Below are positions 18,110 through 30,682 of a stretch of DNA of 64,000 bases, in pieces; positions within the stretch are counted from its first letter, which is position 1, and every line of letters begins with the position of its first letter. Below the pieces are notes generated by a model, which saw only the letters and a list, made by a program, of their open reading frames with translations, ran no database searches and was not told the origin of the DNA. The DNA comes from a bacterium (GTDB taxonomy: Bacteria > Desulfobacterota > Desulfocorpusculales > Desulfocorpusculum). The position numbers and the translations under genes are program-made. The stretch is from positions 62,001-126,000 of the forward strand of contig JBBFLE010000011.1 in assembly GCA_037481695.1 (NCBI GenBank), given 5' to 3'.

Positions 18110-18319
18110 GGTCAAAGGAGCCGGTCTGGATGAGATGTGCCAAGGGGAAATCCGGATCGGTTCCCTTTTTTTTGAAGACAGATGCACTGCTTATGGTAAA
18201 TGTGCTTGGAGAGTCCTTTTGGGGGATCTGCCAAGGGTAAAGCTAAAAATGGCTCAATACATGGGTTTTGGGCCTGGGCTGGGGGGAAACTAGGCCAAGG
18301 CAATGAGCCTGGCTATCTT

Positions 18320-19306
18320 TCATATGTGAAGCTCCAGGACATCCCCATCAGAGAGGGGAAAATCCAGGTGGACTCTCTGACCGTCGTGTTTGTCCCTGCC
18401 CCATATTCTTGCAAATTTGAGCTTTTGGGCAAAGTCCTTGTGGATCTCTTCGGCGAAATCTGCCACAGTACTTCCCACAGGCAGGACAACCGGGTCATCC
18501 AAGTCCGGTTCTTTGCCAGGAACCTTGGTGTAGACCCTAATGATGTTCAAGGCCTTGAAGCTGGCAGACACCAATAGATCGGTCCCCTCCATGCTCCTGG
18601 TGGACACAGGCAGGATCTCATAGTCTTTTGCGTAAAACTCCTGGAGAATCTCGAGATGATCTCTGGATTTGGGCAAATCAATCTTGTTGGCCACCAGCAG
18701 TACCTGTTTGTTTAGACGATCCTGGTCTTCGGGTTGCCTTTTTTTCCCAACTGGTGCGATGCTGGCTCCATCGAGGGCCTCCAGCACCAATTCTGCCTCC
18801 TGCAACAGGTCGTCGCTGCTTAGATCCAGAACTATCCAAAGCACATCAGCGTTACGGAATATGGCGTAAACCCAGGGCTCGGTCAATTGCGGATGGATGG
18901 GAGGCACATCCACAAGTTGTATTCGGACATTCTGGAAAAGCAACATGCCTGCCTGGGGAAATCGGGTTGTGAACGGGTAATCGGCCACCTCGGGCCTTGC
19001 ATTGGTCAGACAGCTCAACAAACTGGACTTGCCGCTATTGGCTGTGCCTGCCATGACCACCTGGCCTGCACCTGCTTTTTCCACGAAATAGTTGTCCGCC
19101 CTTCGCCCTCCGGATTGCTTTGAAGCAGCCTCTTTTCTGAGCAAAGAAATCTTGCGACGCACTTCCCCCTGAAGCCGATCCGTGCCCTTGTGCTTGGGCA
19201 TGATGCGCAGCATTTCCTCTAGGGCCTGAATCTTCTCCTGGGGGGTTCTGGCCAACCTGTAACGTTTTTCAGCTTCAAAGTAATGTGGAGGGAGATTGGC
19301 AGGCAT
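18320..19306 (-). CDS. OBG/DRG-like GTPase with C-terminal TGS domain
   Basis: 328 residues. After a helical N terminus (about 1-70) comes a G domain: G1 GTANSGKSS (about 86), switch I TTRFPQAG, G3 DVPP instead of DxxG, and G4 NKID. The C-terminal about 65 residues (IRVYTKVPGKEPD ... LSDGDVLELHI) form a TGS domain, as in DRG and YchF proteins. The family usually interacts with ribosomes or RNA; the partner is not known here. Start ATG 19306 after GGAGGGATATC. Divergent from kdsB. Confidence 0.85.
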   Translation of the reverse strand: MPANLPPHYFEAEKRYRLARTPQEKIQALEEMLRIMPKHKGTDRLQGEVRRKISLLRKEAASKQSGGRRADNYFVEKAGAGQVVMAGTANSGKSSLLSCLTNARPEVADYPFTTRFPQAGMLLFQNVRIQLVDVPPIHPQLTEPWVYAIFRNADVLWIVLDLSSDDLLQEAELVLEALDGASIAPVGKKRQPEDQDRLNKQVLLVANKIDLPKSRDHLEILQEFYAKDYEILPVSTRSMEGTDLLVSASFKALNIIRVYTKVPGKEPDLDDPVVLPVGSTVADFAEEIHKDFAQKLKFARIWGRDKHDGQRVHLDFPLSDGDVLELHI

Positions 19307-19407
19307 TTTTTGATATCCCTCCTGGCCTCCAGCAGGCCAACCTGTCTGGTATCCTGTGTCCAGTCAGCAGTTACTGGAGAAGATCATAAAGAGTTCAAAC
19401 AGCTTAC

Positions 19408-19430
19408 GTCAAGGCGGGGCGCGCCTTGAC
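19408..19430. promoter_or_regulatory. Perfect palindrome overlapping the kdsB -35 element
   Basis: Arms GTCAAGGCG (19408-19416) and CGCCTTGAC (19422-19430) are perfect 9-bp complements with a 5-bp spacer. The right arm contains the first five bases of the -35 hexamer. The position suggests a repressor operator; no regulator in the window can be matched to it. Confidence 0.6.
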
Positions 19431-19453
19431 AAGGGTCCGGGCTTTGCTATAGT
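19426..19453 (+). promoter_or_regulatory. Sigma70-type promoter of the kds-lpt operon
   Basis: TTGACA (19426-19431), 16-bp spacer, TATAGT (19448-19453). It lies about 25 bp before the kdsB ATG and gives a leader of about 20 nt. All downstream genes to lptB are closely spaced or overlapping in the same direction. Confidence 0.8.
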
Positions 19454-19478
19454 GTTTTAAACACGCCCTGGTGACAGA

Positions 19479-21916
<2,438 letters not shown>

Positions 21917-22062
21917 GTGGCCAGATGAGCTGGAACAATCATCCTGGCTGAGTGCTAAGATTCTCTTTGGGGAGGAATGGCTAAGAAGCCTCTTGAAGAA
22001 AGGCAGCAGATCTCGCAGTGCTCAGATCAGGGCGTGGGAGAGTATCAAGAGGAGATGTGTTA

Positions 22063-22938
22063 ATGGGTTTCAGGATCGGATCCGTGAAAATAGGCCAGGG
22101 GGCCTGCCTGGCATTGGTGGCCGGTCCGTGTGTGATAGAATCCAAAGAGCAGGTCCTGGAGGTGGCGGCCGCCTTGGTAGAGATCACACGCGACTTGGGC
22201 ATGCCTTTGATTTTCAAGTCCTCTTATGACAAGGCCAACCGAACATCCATAGATTCCTACAGGGGACCAGGTCTTGAGAGGGGCCTGGAGATACTCCAGG
22301 AAGTCAGAGACACCTTGGATGTGCCTGTGCTTTCGGACGTGCACTGCCGCACGGAGATAGAGGCTGCGGCAAGGGTCTTAGACGTGATTCAGATTCCGGC
22401 TTTTCTTTGTAGGCAAACAGATCTGGTGGTGGCCGCTGCCCGCACAGGTTGTGCCATCAACGTGAAGAAGGGACAGTTCATGGCACCCTGGGACATGGCT
22501 CCTGTCATTGAGAAGATACGCTGGGCTGGAAATGATCGTATCTTGGTTTCTGAGAGGGGCTTTTGCCTGGGATACAACCAGCTGGTTGTGGATTTTAGGT
22601 CTCTGGTGATGTTGAGAGACCTGGGTGCGGCGGTGATATTCGATGCCACCCACAGTGTCCAGCTCCCCGGAGGCCTGGGGCGGGCCTCAGGAGGGCAGAG
22701 ACGTTTTGTGCCGGCACTGGCCAGGGCTGCGGTGGCTGTGGGGGTGGACGCCCTTTTCCTGGAGGTTCACCCTGACCCGGACTCTGCCCTTTGTGATGGG
22801 CCCAACAGCCTCTGCATGGCCGGCTTAAAGGGACTGTTAGAGGAGATAAAGGAGATAGATGCACTCACCAGACGGCATATGCAAAGCGCAAGAGGAACTC
22901 CACAGGCGTGTGATCTCCAGCGCCAGGAGAGTTCTTGA
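22063..22938 (+). CDS. kdsA: 3-deoxy-8-phosphooctulonate synthase (KDO-8-P synthase)
   Basis: Condenses arabinose-5-phosphate and PEP to KDO-8-phosphate. 291 residues beginning at ATG 22063 after AGAGGAGATG. Motifs are VAGPCVIES, FKSSYDKANRTS, LSDVH, CRQTDL, NVKKGQFMAPW and the metal/substrate region FLEVHPDPDSALCDGPN. The Cys in AGPC and the second Cys region fit the metal-dependent class, but this cannot be proven by reading. The 3' end overlaps kdsD by 80 nt. Confidence 0.96.
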   Translation: MGFRIGSVKIGQGACLALVAGPCVIESKEQVLEVAAALVEITRDLGMPLIFKSSYDKANRTSIDSYRGPGLERGLEILQEVRDTLDVPVLSDVHCRTEIEAAARVLDVIQIPAFLCRQTDLVVAAARTGCAINVKKGQFMAPWDMAPVIEKIRWAGNDRILVSERGFCLGYNQLVVDFRSLVMLRDLGAAVIFDATHSVQLPGGLGRASGGQRRFVPALARAAVAVGVDALFLEVHPDPDSALCDGPNSLCMAGLKGLLEEIKEIDALTRRHMQSARGTPQACDLQRQESS

Positions 22939-23872
22939 GATAGAGTCCCGGGCCATAGGAGCCCTGGTGAATCAGGTGGGGCCTGATTTTGCAAGCGCGG
23001 TCTCCATAATCTTCAGGTGCCAGGGCAAGGTCATAGTCTCAGGAGTGGGAAAGTCTGGGCATGTGGGGCGAAAAATAGCCTCCACACTTGCCAGCACTGG
23101 CACCCCTTCCTTTTTCCTGCATCCTGTGGAGGGGGTCCACGGAGATCTTGGGATGGCCACGCCCGAGGATGTTTTCCTTTTTGTCTCCCACAGCGGATCC
23201 AGCCAGGAAGTGCTCCAGTTGGTGCCTTTTGTGAAGCGATTGGGCTGTCCAGTCATATCCATCACCGGTCGGCGGGATTCCCCCCTTGCCAAGGCCAGCG
23301 ATGCAGTGGTTCTTGTGGAGGTGGAAGAGGAGGCCTGTCCCCTGGGGCTGGCCCCCACAGCAAGCACCACCTCGGTGCTGGCCATGGGGGATGCCATGGC
23401 ATTGTCCCTTCTGGAGTTGAAAGGGTTTACACCATCGGATTTTGCCAAGCTGCATCCAGGGGGGAGCTTGGGCAAGAGGCTCCTGTTGAGGGTGGGAGAC
23501 TTGATGCATACTGGAGAAGGTATTCCTTTGGTACATGAAAGCACATGCATGAGAGATGCCATATTGGAGATCACCTCCAAGGGGTTGGGGGTCACAGGCG
23601 TGGTAGATGATGAAGGTCGCCTGGTGGGAGTCATAACAGATGGGGACCTGAGGAGGGGCCTCCAAAGAGGCAATCAGATGCTGGAGGAGCCGGCCTCCAG
23701 GCTCATGACACGAAATCCCAAGTGCATTCAGGCTCAAGCCCTGGCAGTTGACGCACTCAATAAGATGCAAAGGCATGCCATAACCTCCTTGTTCGTCTTT
23801 GATGGGCAAGACGAGAGAGCCGTCTCTGGCATCATCCACCTCCATGATGTGCTCAGGGCAGGGGTGCTCTGA
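22859..23872 (+). CDS. kdsD: D-arabinose-5-phosphate isomerase (KpsF/GutQ family)
   Basis: Interconverts ribulose-5-P and arabinose-5-P, the KdsA substrate. 337 residues: an N-terminal SIS sugar-isomerase domain (VSGVGKSGHVGRKIASTL, VSHSGSSQEV, about 55-190) followed by two CBS domains (DLMHTGEGIP; RLMTRNPKCI, about 215-335). ATG 22859 has AAAGGAGA upstream, giving an 80-nt overlap with kdsA; GTG 22910 is a shorter alternative. The stop overlaps lptC as ATGA. Confidence 0.95.
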   Translation: MHSPDGICKAQEELHRRVISSARRVLEIESRAIGALVNQVGPDFASAVSIIFRCQGKVIVSGVGKSGHVGRKIASTLASTGTPSFFLHPVEGVHGDLGMATPEDVFLFVSHSGSSQEVLQLVPFVKRLGCPVISITGRRDSPLAKASDAVVLVEVEEEACPLGLAPTASTTSVLAMGDAMALSLLELKGFTPSDFAKLHPGGSLGKRLLLRVGDLMHTGEGIPLVHESTCMRDAILEITSKGLGVTGVVDDEGRLVGVITDGDLRRGLQRGNQMLEEPASRLMTRNPKCIQAQALAVDALNKMQRHAITSLFVFDGQDERAVSGIIHLHDVLRAGVL

Positions 23873-24465
23873 TGAATAGGGTTGCTTGTTTTCTAATGCT
23901 TTTGCTTTGGCTTCTTGTGCCGGGGTGGAACATATGCGAGTCAGCGACCAAGAAACACAACGAAGAGGTGCAATCCCAAGAATCAGATGAAAAAGAGGCA
24001 GTTCTTCACGTGAAAGGTGTTTACCTGGAAGAGTTCAATGAGTCTGGCCGTTGCCTGCAACTCTGGGCTGAATCGGGTACATACTCCCGCCTGGAAAAAC
24101 AGGTGGAGCTCTCCAAGGTGAGAGTCTTGGTGCCACCCCAGAAGGCCGGGCAGGCCAAGCGGGTGGAACTCACAGGTAATCGGGGTCAGGCTGATATGGA
24201 GCAAAAGGCCGTTCACATCAACGGGGACGTGCAAATCCTTACGGATGACGGGTACAATATTCGAACCGGGCATGCCACCTATTATTACGAGGCCAGGGAA
24301 ATACAGAGCAATGATCATGTTTACATGGAAGGGCCTGAGGGGACCACAGAGGGCAGCGGCTTGCATGTGTGGATAGAAAAGGAAGTTGTTCTTCTGAGGC
24401 AGAATGTAAATACCCAGCTCAAACCCGAGGCCCTTGAAAAGGCCAAGGAGAAGATCAAACCGTGA
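23872..24465 (+). CDS. lptC: LptC-like LPS export protein
   Basis: 197 residues. An N-terminal hydrophobic segment (MNRVACFLMLLLWLLVPGW) acts as signal or anchor; the rest is an all-beta OstA/LptC-like domain (VKGVYLEEFNESGRCLQLWAESGTY... HINGDVQILTDDGYNIRTG). LptC links the inner-membrane LptBFG transporter to LptA. The position between kdsD and lptA is the standard order. Sequence identity to E. coli LptC would be low, so the name rests on fold features and context. Confidence 0.85.
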   Translation: MNRVACFLMLLLWLLVPGWNICESATKKHNEEVQSQESDEKEAVLHVKGVYLEEFNESGRCLQLWAESGTYSRLEKQVELSKVRVLVPPQKAGQAKRVELTGNRGQADMEQKAVHINGDVQILTDDGYNIRTGHATYYYEAREIQSNDHVYMEGPEGTTEGSGLHVWIEKEVVLLRQNVNTQLKPEALEKAKEKIKP

Positions 24466-24983
24466 GGGGTTTGTTGAAGTCATGGAAGACCGCAGTACTG
24501 GTTTGTCTGTTTTCAGGCCTTTGTGCCCCTGAGGCCCCTGCTCTGGATCCTGCCCAGTGGAAGCAAAAGGAGGCTTCTTTGAAGGAGCAGCCGGTCAGAA
24601 TAAGAGCGGACAGGATGGAGCTCAGAAGGCAGGAGAACGTGATCATTTACAGCGGGAATGTATCGGTGACTCAGCCTCAGTATAAGATGGATTCCGATGT
24701 GCTGGAGGTTGGATGGGATCCTGAGACTCGAAAAATAAGACATCTTGTGGCCAGTGGCAAGGTCCGCATGGAGTCTGAGGATGCCAAGGCCACCTGCGGA
24801 TTTGCTATTCTGGATGTGAGCACTCAGTCGGTGGAGATGCAGGGCTCACCCAAGATGGTACAGGGCGGGGAGCATGTGGAAGGCGAAAAAATAATCTACT
24901 CTTTGACTGATCGAAAAAGTACAGTGCTTGGAGGCAAGAGCGGCCGGGTCCGTACCCTGGTGATACCGGGGGGCAAGCGATGA
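24462..24983 (+). CDS. lptA: LptA, periplasmic LPS bridge protein
   Basis: 173 residues from GTG 24462, overlapping lptC. A signal peptide (about 1-26, ending near CAPEAPA) precedes the OstA-type beta-jellyroll (IRADRMELRRQENVIIYSGNV, in two parts IRADRMELRR and NVIIYSGNV). LptA forms the filament that carries LPS across the periplasm. Overlaps with lptC (4 nt) and lptB (4 nt) show tight coupling. Confidence 0.92.
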   Translation: MRGLLKSWKTAVLVCLFSGLCAPEAPALDPAQWKQKEASLKEQPVRIRADRMELRRQENVIIYSGNVSVTQPQYKMDSDVLEVGWDPETRKIRHLVASGKVRMESEDAKATCGFAILDVSTQSVEMQGSPKMVQGGEHVEGEKIIYSLTDRKSTVLGGKSGRVRTLVIPGGKR

Positions 24984-25714
24984 AAGAACAGGCCCAGAAA
25001 CTGGAGGCCAAGGGGCTCGTTAAGAGTTTTGGCCCCAAGACAGTGGTGAAGGGGGTGGATCTGGAGGCTCAAAGGGGAGAAATTGTTGGGCTGCTGGGGC
25101 CCAACGGAGCCGGGAAAACAACTATTTTTTACATGCTTACAGGTGCCATAAGACCCAATGAGGGCCGGGTTTTCCTGCTGGGAGAAGACGTGACAGAGGC
25201 TCCCATGTACTTGAGGGCCAGGAAAGGGCTCAATTACCTTCCCCAAGAGTCCTCCATTTTTCGAAGACTGAGCGTAGAGGAGAACCTGCTATTGATACTC
25301 GAACTTTGGGAGAAGGATCCAGTCAGGCGCAAGCATCGTTGTCAAGAGCTGCTACGGGAGCTTCGCATAGAGCACCTGGCCCGCAACAAGGCCTACTCCC
25401 TCTCGGGAGGTGAGACCCGAAGGGTGGAGATCTGCAGGTCCTTGGCCATAAATCCGCTTTTCATCCTCTTGGATGAACCATTTGCAGGGATAGATCCTTT
25501 GGCTGTGGTGGAGATCCAAAACATAGTGCGCGGCCTAAAGGAGCGTGGCATAGGAGTCATCATAACAGATCATAATGTGCGGGAAACTTTAGGTGTTTGC
25601 GATAGAGCATACATCATAAACGAGGGCGAAATACTTGAGATGGGCAGCCCAGAACAGATAGCCTCCAGCGAAAAAGCAAGGCGGTTTTACCTGGGGGAGG
25701 GTTTCCGCCTGTGA
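24980..25714 (+). CDS. lptB: LPS export ABC transporter ATPase LptB
   Basis: Cytoplasmic ATPase that powers LPS extraction with LptFG. 244 residues; Walker A GPNGAGKT (about 40), Q-loop YLPQESSIFR, signature LSGGE, Walker B LFILLDEP and H-loop ITDHN. lptF/lptG and rpoN, often nearby, are not in this window. Confidence 0.97.
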   Translation: MKEQAQKLEAKGLVKSFGPKTVVKGVDLEAQRGEIVGLLGPNGAGKTTIFYMLTGAIRPNEGRVFLLGEDVTEAPMYLRARKGLNYLPQESSIFRRLSVEENLLLILELWEKDPVRRKHRCQELLRELRIEHLARNKAYSLSGGETRRVEICRSLAINPLFILLDEPFAGIDPLAVVEIQNIVRGLKERGIGVIITDHNVRETLGVCDRAYIINEGEILEMGSPEQIASSEKARRFYLGEGFRL

Positions 25715-26162
25715 TTGATTCTCAAGTGGATCCTCCCAAGTGAGACTGCGCCTGAAAGCCTCAAATTGAGTGAACTCCCTGGTGTGATCCGCTGGGCCAT
25801 AAGGGTTAAGGGCCAAAAGGGGCGGAAAAACTTTGGGGAAGCACCCCGTCGGTCCTGGCGCCCTGGGCAACAAGCGGCCTTGAATTTCTTCCTGTTCCCA
25901 CAGAGGATCTAATGCTAAGAGGATCCCGGGGATGGGCATGATCAAAACAAAGCCAGTCCAGTTGCCAGGCCGGGATGGCCTGCGCTGAGGAGAAAAAAGG
26001 GGCGGCATCTGCCTGTGGGAATACAGGGGAGGCCGAATTTCATCTTCTGATTGGGCAATGGCGGAGCTGGAGTAAAATAAGAGGACCCGGCTTGGACCTT
26101 GGGGCTTGTTTTTGAAACACAGAGAGCCTCAGGAAGCTTTCTGGCCACGGAGGTTTGAATCC
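25715..26162. other. 448-bp intergenic region before secA
   Basis: No gene is supported. A small perfect hairpin CAGGCC-GGGAT-GGCCTG lies at 25966-25982. A tentative promoter, TTGGGC (26051-26056), 16 bp, TAAAAT (26073-26078), would give a secA leader of about 80 nt. No SecM-like arrest peptide could be identified. Confidence 0.4.
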
Positions 26163-29100
26163 ATGCTGATGCAGGCATTGCAGAAGGTTTTTGGAAGCGC
26201 CAATGAGAGGACGCTCAGGCGTTTAGCTCCCATCGTGGAGCAGATAAATGATCTGGAGCCCAAGATTAGAGAATTGGGCGATGAGGCTCTCAGGAGTAAG
26301 ACCCTGGAGTTCAGGCAACATTTGCGATCCAGAGTGCTTGAAGTTCTAAGATCCGCAGAGGACTTGGGGCGCCTGGAGCTTGGCAGAGTGGTGAGGGATC
26401 TGTCTTTGCACAAGTTGATTAAAGAGGAGCACCTGCCAGGTGCTCAAGATGCCGCTGCAGAGGGTGGGGAGGATCTTGAGGAGCGGGTGGAGGAGCTCAA
26501 GGCAGAAATCAGAACAGCCATAGGGGAGACCCTGGAAGAGCTGCTTCCCGAGGCCTTTGCAGTGGTTCGGGAGGCAGCCAGGAGAGTCCTTGGGGAGCGT
26601 CCCTTTGATGTGCAGCTTGTGGGAGGCATTGTGCTTCACCAGGGCAAGATAGCCGAGATGGCAACAGGAGAAGGCAAGACACTGGTGGCCACGCTTCCTG
26701 TTTACTTGAACGCCCTTGCAGGCCGGGGTGTGCACGTTGTGACAGTTAATGACTATCTGGCCAAAAGGGACAGGGATTGGATGGGTCAGATTTACGAGCT
26801 GCTGGGCCTCAGTGTGGGAGTCATATATCACGACATGCCCCAGGAAGAGAGGCGCCTGGCCTATGAGGCAGACATAACTTACGGCACCAACAGCGAATTC
26901 GGGTTCGACTACCTGAGAGACAACATGGCTCTGAGAGCCGAGGATCAGGTTCAAAGAGGGTTTCACTTCGCCATAGTGGACGAGGTGGACTCCATCCTCA
27001 TAGATGAGGCGCGCACGCCTCTTATAATTTCCGGGCCGGTGGAGGTGGAGACCAATCGCTATGCAGAGCTTCAACCCATGGTCCAGCGGCTTGTTCAAAG
27101 CCAGACCTTCTTGGTCAACAGGCTCCTGGCAGAGGCCGAGAAGCTGCTTGAGGAGGGACAGGATTACGAGGCCGGCATAAAGATGCTACAGGCCAAAAGA
27201 GGTGCGCCCAAGAACAAGAGGCTTCTCAAGCTACTCCAAGACAGCAACAACAAGAAGCTAGTGGATAGGGTGGAGCTGGATCACATAAGGGACAAGACCC
27301 TATGGCGGCTGGATGAAGAGCTTTATTTCAGCCTGGATGAAAAGTCCAATGTGGTGGACTTAACGGAAAAGGGCAGGGTAGCCCTATCACCCAAGGATCC
27401 TAATTTTTTTGTTCTTCCAGATCTGGCAGAGCTGGACTCCAATCCTGATGTGACGCCGCAGCAAAGAGAACAGGCTGAAAGGGAATTCCAAGAAAAAAGC
27501 GAGATCATGCAGAATCTTTTCCAGCTCCTCAGGGCCTACTCCCTTTTTGAGAAGGACGTGAACTATGTGGTCAGCGATGGCCGGGTGATAATCGTGGATG
27601 AGTTCACGGGCCGACTGATGCCGGGCAGAAGATACAGCGATGGTCTGCATCAGGCTCTGGAGGCCAAGGAAGGAGTCAAGATAGAAGGAGAGACTCAAAC
27701 TCTGGCTACCATCACCATCCAGAACTACTTCCGCATGTACGAAAAGCTGGCCGGCATGACAGGAACTGCAGAGACAGAGGCAGCTGAGTTTCACAAGATC
27801 TATAAGCTGGATGTGGTGGTGATTCCCACACACAGACCCTGCATACGCCGGGATTACCCGGATGTCATCTTTCGCACAAAAAGGGAGAAGTACAGGGCCA
27901 TCATCCAAGAAATAGAAGAGTGCCACAGGAGGGGGCAGCCGGTTCTGGTGGGCACGGTCTCTGTGGAGGTATCGGAGCTGCTGAGCCGCATGTTGCCCAA
28001 GGCCATCCGCCACTCTGTGCTCAATGCCAAGCGGCACAAGGAGGAGGCGGAGATAGTTGCCCGGGCCGGTCATTATGGGGCAGTGACCATAGCCACAAAC
28101 ATGGCTGGCCGAGGCACAGATATCAAGCTGGGTCCGGGTGTGGTGGAACTGGGGGGACTTCACATCATAGGCACGGAGAGGCACGAGGCCAGACGAATAG
28201 ATAGGCAGCTCAGGGGCCGCTCTGGAAGGCAAGGAGATCCCGGCTCATCCAGGTTCTACCTTTCCCTAGAGGACGATCTCCTGAGGATTTTTGGTTCCGA
28301 GAGAATCGCCGTCATAATGGACAAGATCGGCATGCAGGAGGGCGAGCCCATAGAGCATGGATTGGTGACCCGTGCCATAGAAAACGCCCAGAGGCGTGTG
28401 GAGCAACACAACTTCGATATACGCAAGCACCTTTTGGAATATGACGATGTGATGAACAAGCAGCGGGAAGTGATCTATGCCCAGAGGCAGAGAATCCTTT
28501 TGGGTGACAGGCTGGAGCAGGATGTGCGGGAAATGATCAGGCAATGGGCCCAAGAAGCTGTGGAGCGTTACGCTCCTGCCAAGTCCCATCCTGAAGAGTG
28601 GGATCTTAAAGCTCTGGCCAGAGAACTCAGGATGAGGCTGGGCATACCTTGGGACGGTTCAGGCCTGGAGCAAGCCTCAACTCAAGGGGAACTGGAGGAA
28701 CTGGTGTACCAGAGGTTGCTTTTCTACTACATGAAGAAGGAGGAACTCTACGGCTCTGACATAATGCGCTATCTGGAAAAGATGATCCTCCTGCAGACCC
28801 TGGACAACCTGTGGAAAGAACATCTGCTGGGAATGGACCATCTGAAGGAGGGGATCGGCCTGAGGGGGTACGCCCAGAGGGATCCCCTAAGAGAATACCA
28901 AAAAGAAGGCTATGAGCTCTTCGTTGTGCTAACTGAGCGGATACGCACAGAGGCAGTGGAGAGGCTCTTTAGAGTTCAAGTGGCAGCAGAGCCGGCTCAA
29001 AAGAGCCACAGAAGATCCAATCTTGAATTGGGCAGGGCAAGAGGATCCACCAGCAGCTCAGATGCCTCGGAAGAGCCAAGGGCTGTGAAAAGAGCGTCTC

Positions 29101-29171
29101 AGAAGATAGGCAGAAACGACCCTTGCCCTTGCGGCAGCGGTAAAAAATACAAGAAGTGCTGTGGGCGATGA
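26163..29171 (+). CDS. secA: Preprotein translocase ATPase SecA, long form
   Basis: Motor of Sec secretion. 1002 residues, about 100 longer than E. coli SecA. Start ATG 26163 ([17 protein letters not shown]) with GGAGG nine bases upstream. Walker [29 protein letters not shown] and the helicase block [11 protein letters not shown] are intact. The C terminus has the zinc/SecB-binding motif [17 protein letters not shown]. Extra segments lie near residues 95-130 and near 325-385 ([20 protein letters not shown], then [13 protein letters not shown]), resembling the insert known from Bacteroidetes-type SecA. Confidence 0.97.
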   Translation: MLMQALQKVFGSANERTLRRLAPIVEQINDLEPKIRELGDEALRSKTLEFRQHLRSRVLEVLRSAEDLGRLELGRVVRDLSLHKLIKEEHLPGAQDAAAEGGEDLEERVEELKAEIRTAIGETLEELLPEAFAVVREAARRVLGERPFDVQLVGGIVLHQGKIAEMATGEGKTLVATLPVYLNALAGRGVHVVTVNDYLAKRDRDWMGQIYELLGLSVGVIYHDMPQEERRLAYEADITYGTNSEFGFDYLRDNMALRAEDQVQRGFHFAIVDEVDSILIDEARTPLIISGPVEVETNRYAELQPMVQRLVQSQTFLVNRLLAEAEKLLEEGQDYEAGIKMLQAKRGAPKNKRLLKLLQDSNNKKLVDRVELDHIRDKTLWRLDEELYFSLDEKSNVVDLTEKGRVALSPKDPNFFVLPDLAELDSNPDVTPQQREQAEREFQEKSEIMQNLFQLLRAYSLFEKDVNYVVSDGRVIIVDEFTGRLMPGRRYSDGLHQALEAKEGVKIEGETQTLATITIQNYFRMYEKLAGMTGTAETEAAEFHKIYKLDVVVIPTHRPCIRRDYPDVIFRTKREKYRAIIQEIEECHRRGQPVLVGTVSVEVSELLSRMLPKAIRHSVLNAKRHKEEAEIVARAGHYGAVTIATNMAGRGTDIKLGPGVVELGGLHIIGTERHEARRIDRQLRGRSGRQGDPGSSRFYLSLEDDLLRIFGSERIAVIMDKIGMQEGEPIEHGLVTRAIENAQRRVEQHNFDIRKHLLEYDDVMNKQREVIYAQRQRILLGDRLEQDVREMIRQWAQEAVERYAPAKSHPEEWDLKALARELRMRLGIPWDGSGLEQASTQGELEELVYQRLLFYYMKKEELYGSDIMRYLEKMILLQTLDNLWKEHLLGMDHLKEGIGLRGYAQRDPLREYQKEGYELFVVLTERIRTEAVERLFRVQVAAEPAQKSHRRSNLELGRARGSTSSSDASEEPRAVKRASQKIGRNDPCPCGSGKKYKKCCGR

Positions 29172-29216
29172 TCATCAGGGCAAGGGGCATGGAGCCTGGA
29201 AGGAAGGAGCAGGGCA

Positions 29217-30419
29217 ATGGGTGGACAGGATGAGCAGGGTGTCAAGGGATTTCTCTTTTCGGCAGTTTCTTGCGGGCTCAAGAAAAACAAAGGAGACCTG
29301 GATGTGGGTCTCATATTCTCCCGGCGCCCCGCCTCTGTGGCAGGGGTTTTTACCCGCAACATGGTGGCTGCAGCCCCTGTTTTGATAGATAGGCAAAGGA
29401 TTTCCAGGGGCTATTGCAGGGCTGTCTTGGCCAATGCCGGATGCGCCAATGCCTGCACAGGACGCGAGGGTTACCAGGATGCTCTGGAACTTGCCCGATG
29501 GGTGGCCATGGAATTGGGAGTCGATGAGGAGGAGATCTTGTTGGCTTCCACCGGGGTCATAGGGACCAGACTCCCCATGGAGCCCATAAAGAAAGGAATG
29601 AAAAGCCTGGTGAGCGGATTGGCTCCCTGGAGGCTGGAGCATCTGGCCATGGCCATCATGACCACGGATACGAGGCCCAAGTGGATATTGCGTCGCATCA
29701 CACTGGACGGAAGGGAAGTTAACATGGCGGCTGTGGTAAAAGGAGCTGGCATGATTCATCCGCAGATGGCCACCATGCTTTGCTTTGTGGTGACCGATGC
29801 GGCCGCAGGCCCCCTGTTCCTTCAAAAAAGCCTGGTGAGTTCTCTGGAAAGATCCTTCCATGCCATCACCGTGGACGGGGACACCAGTACCAATGACACT
29901 GTTTTGTTGTTGGCCAACGGAGCATCAGGAGTGGATCCCATGGAGGAAGGCTCTCCTTCAGCGGAGCTTTTCCGGGCAGTACTAGGGGAGGTCCTGGAGG
30001 AGATGGCCCTGGAGGTGGTCAGAGACGCCGAGGGAGCCACCAAACTGGTGCACATACAGGTGCAAGGCGCTCCTGATGATGCATGGGCAAAGACCGTGGC
30101 CAAGACCATAGCTCATTCGCCCTTGGTGAAGACTGCTTTTTACGGCCAGGATGTGAATTGGGGCAGGATAGTAGCTGCAGTTGGATATAGCGGCGTGCCT
30201 CTGGACCCAGAGTGCCTGGATCTTTGGTACGGCGATGTTCAGGTTCTGAAAGCTGGTCGGCCCTTGGGGGACTCAAGCGAAAACCTGGCCAAGGATGTGG
30301 TGAGACAAAGAGAATTCAGCATAAAGGTTTCCATTGGAACCGGTGCAGGTAAGGCATTGCTCCACACATGCGACCTCTCACATGATTATGTGAGCATAAA
30401 CGGAAGCTACAGGACCTGA
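29217..30419 (+). CDS. argJ: Bifunctional ornithine acetyltransferase / N-acetylglutamate synthase
   Basis: Arginine synthesis by the cyclic pathway. 400 residues; self-cleavage site KGAGMIHPQMATML with the Thr nucleophile, plus ANAGCANACTG (oxyanion region), TVDGDTSTND and the C-terminal SINGSYRT. Start ATG 29217 follows AAGGAAGGAGCAGGGCA. It is isolated from other arg genes in this window; it follows secA by 45 nt. Confidence 0.96.
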   Translation: MGGQDEQGVKGFLFSAVSCGLKKNKGDLDVGLIFSRRPASVAGVFTRNMVAAAPVLIDRQRISRGYCRAVLANAGCANACTGREGYQDALELARWVAMELGVDEEEILLASTGVIGTRLPMEPIKKGMKSLVSGLAPWRLEHLAMAIMTTDTRPKWILRRITLDGREVNMAAVVKGAGMIHPQMATMLCFVVTDAAAGPLFLQKSLVSSLERSFHAITVDGDTSTNDTVLLLANGASGVDPMEEGSPSAELFRAVLGEVLEEMALEVVRDAEGATKLVHIQVQGAPDDAWAKTVAKTIAHSPLVKTAFYGQDVNWGRIVAAVGYSGVPLDPECLDLWYGDVQVLKAGRPLGDSSENLAKDVVRQREFSIKVSIGTGAGKALLHTCDLSHDYVSINGSYRT

Positions 30420-30578
30420 TGGCAGCGATGCCAGAACTCTTAGAACAGGCATCCTGGCAAGTTCACCAAAGAGAAAAAGCTTGGAGCCAGCTTGGTGTGG
30501 TGAGCAAATGGGCATGCTACCTGCAAGCTGATCCTGGGCAAGGGCCTGGCCTGAGCCACAGTGTCTGGGCAAAACCGG

Positions 30579-30660
30579 TTGCTAAAGGAGCTCTGGGCGG
30601 ATAAAATGTTTGTTTATATGCAAATCCGGCAATGCCGGAAGAGAAAGCTCCATGCCGGAA
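30579..30660 (+). promoter_or_regulatory. Candidate rpsB promoter and leader structure
   Basis: TTGCTA (30579-30584), 17 bp, TAAAAT (30602-30607). The leader then holds a perfect hairpin CCGGC-AAT-GCCGG (30626-30638), and the string ATGCCGGAA occurs twice (30632-30640 and 30652-30660) before the rpsB ribosome site. S2 autoregulates through leader RNA in other bacteria; whether this is that element is unproven. Confidence 0.5.
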
Positions 30661-30682
30661 TGGGGCTAGAGGAGGTGAAGGA

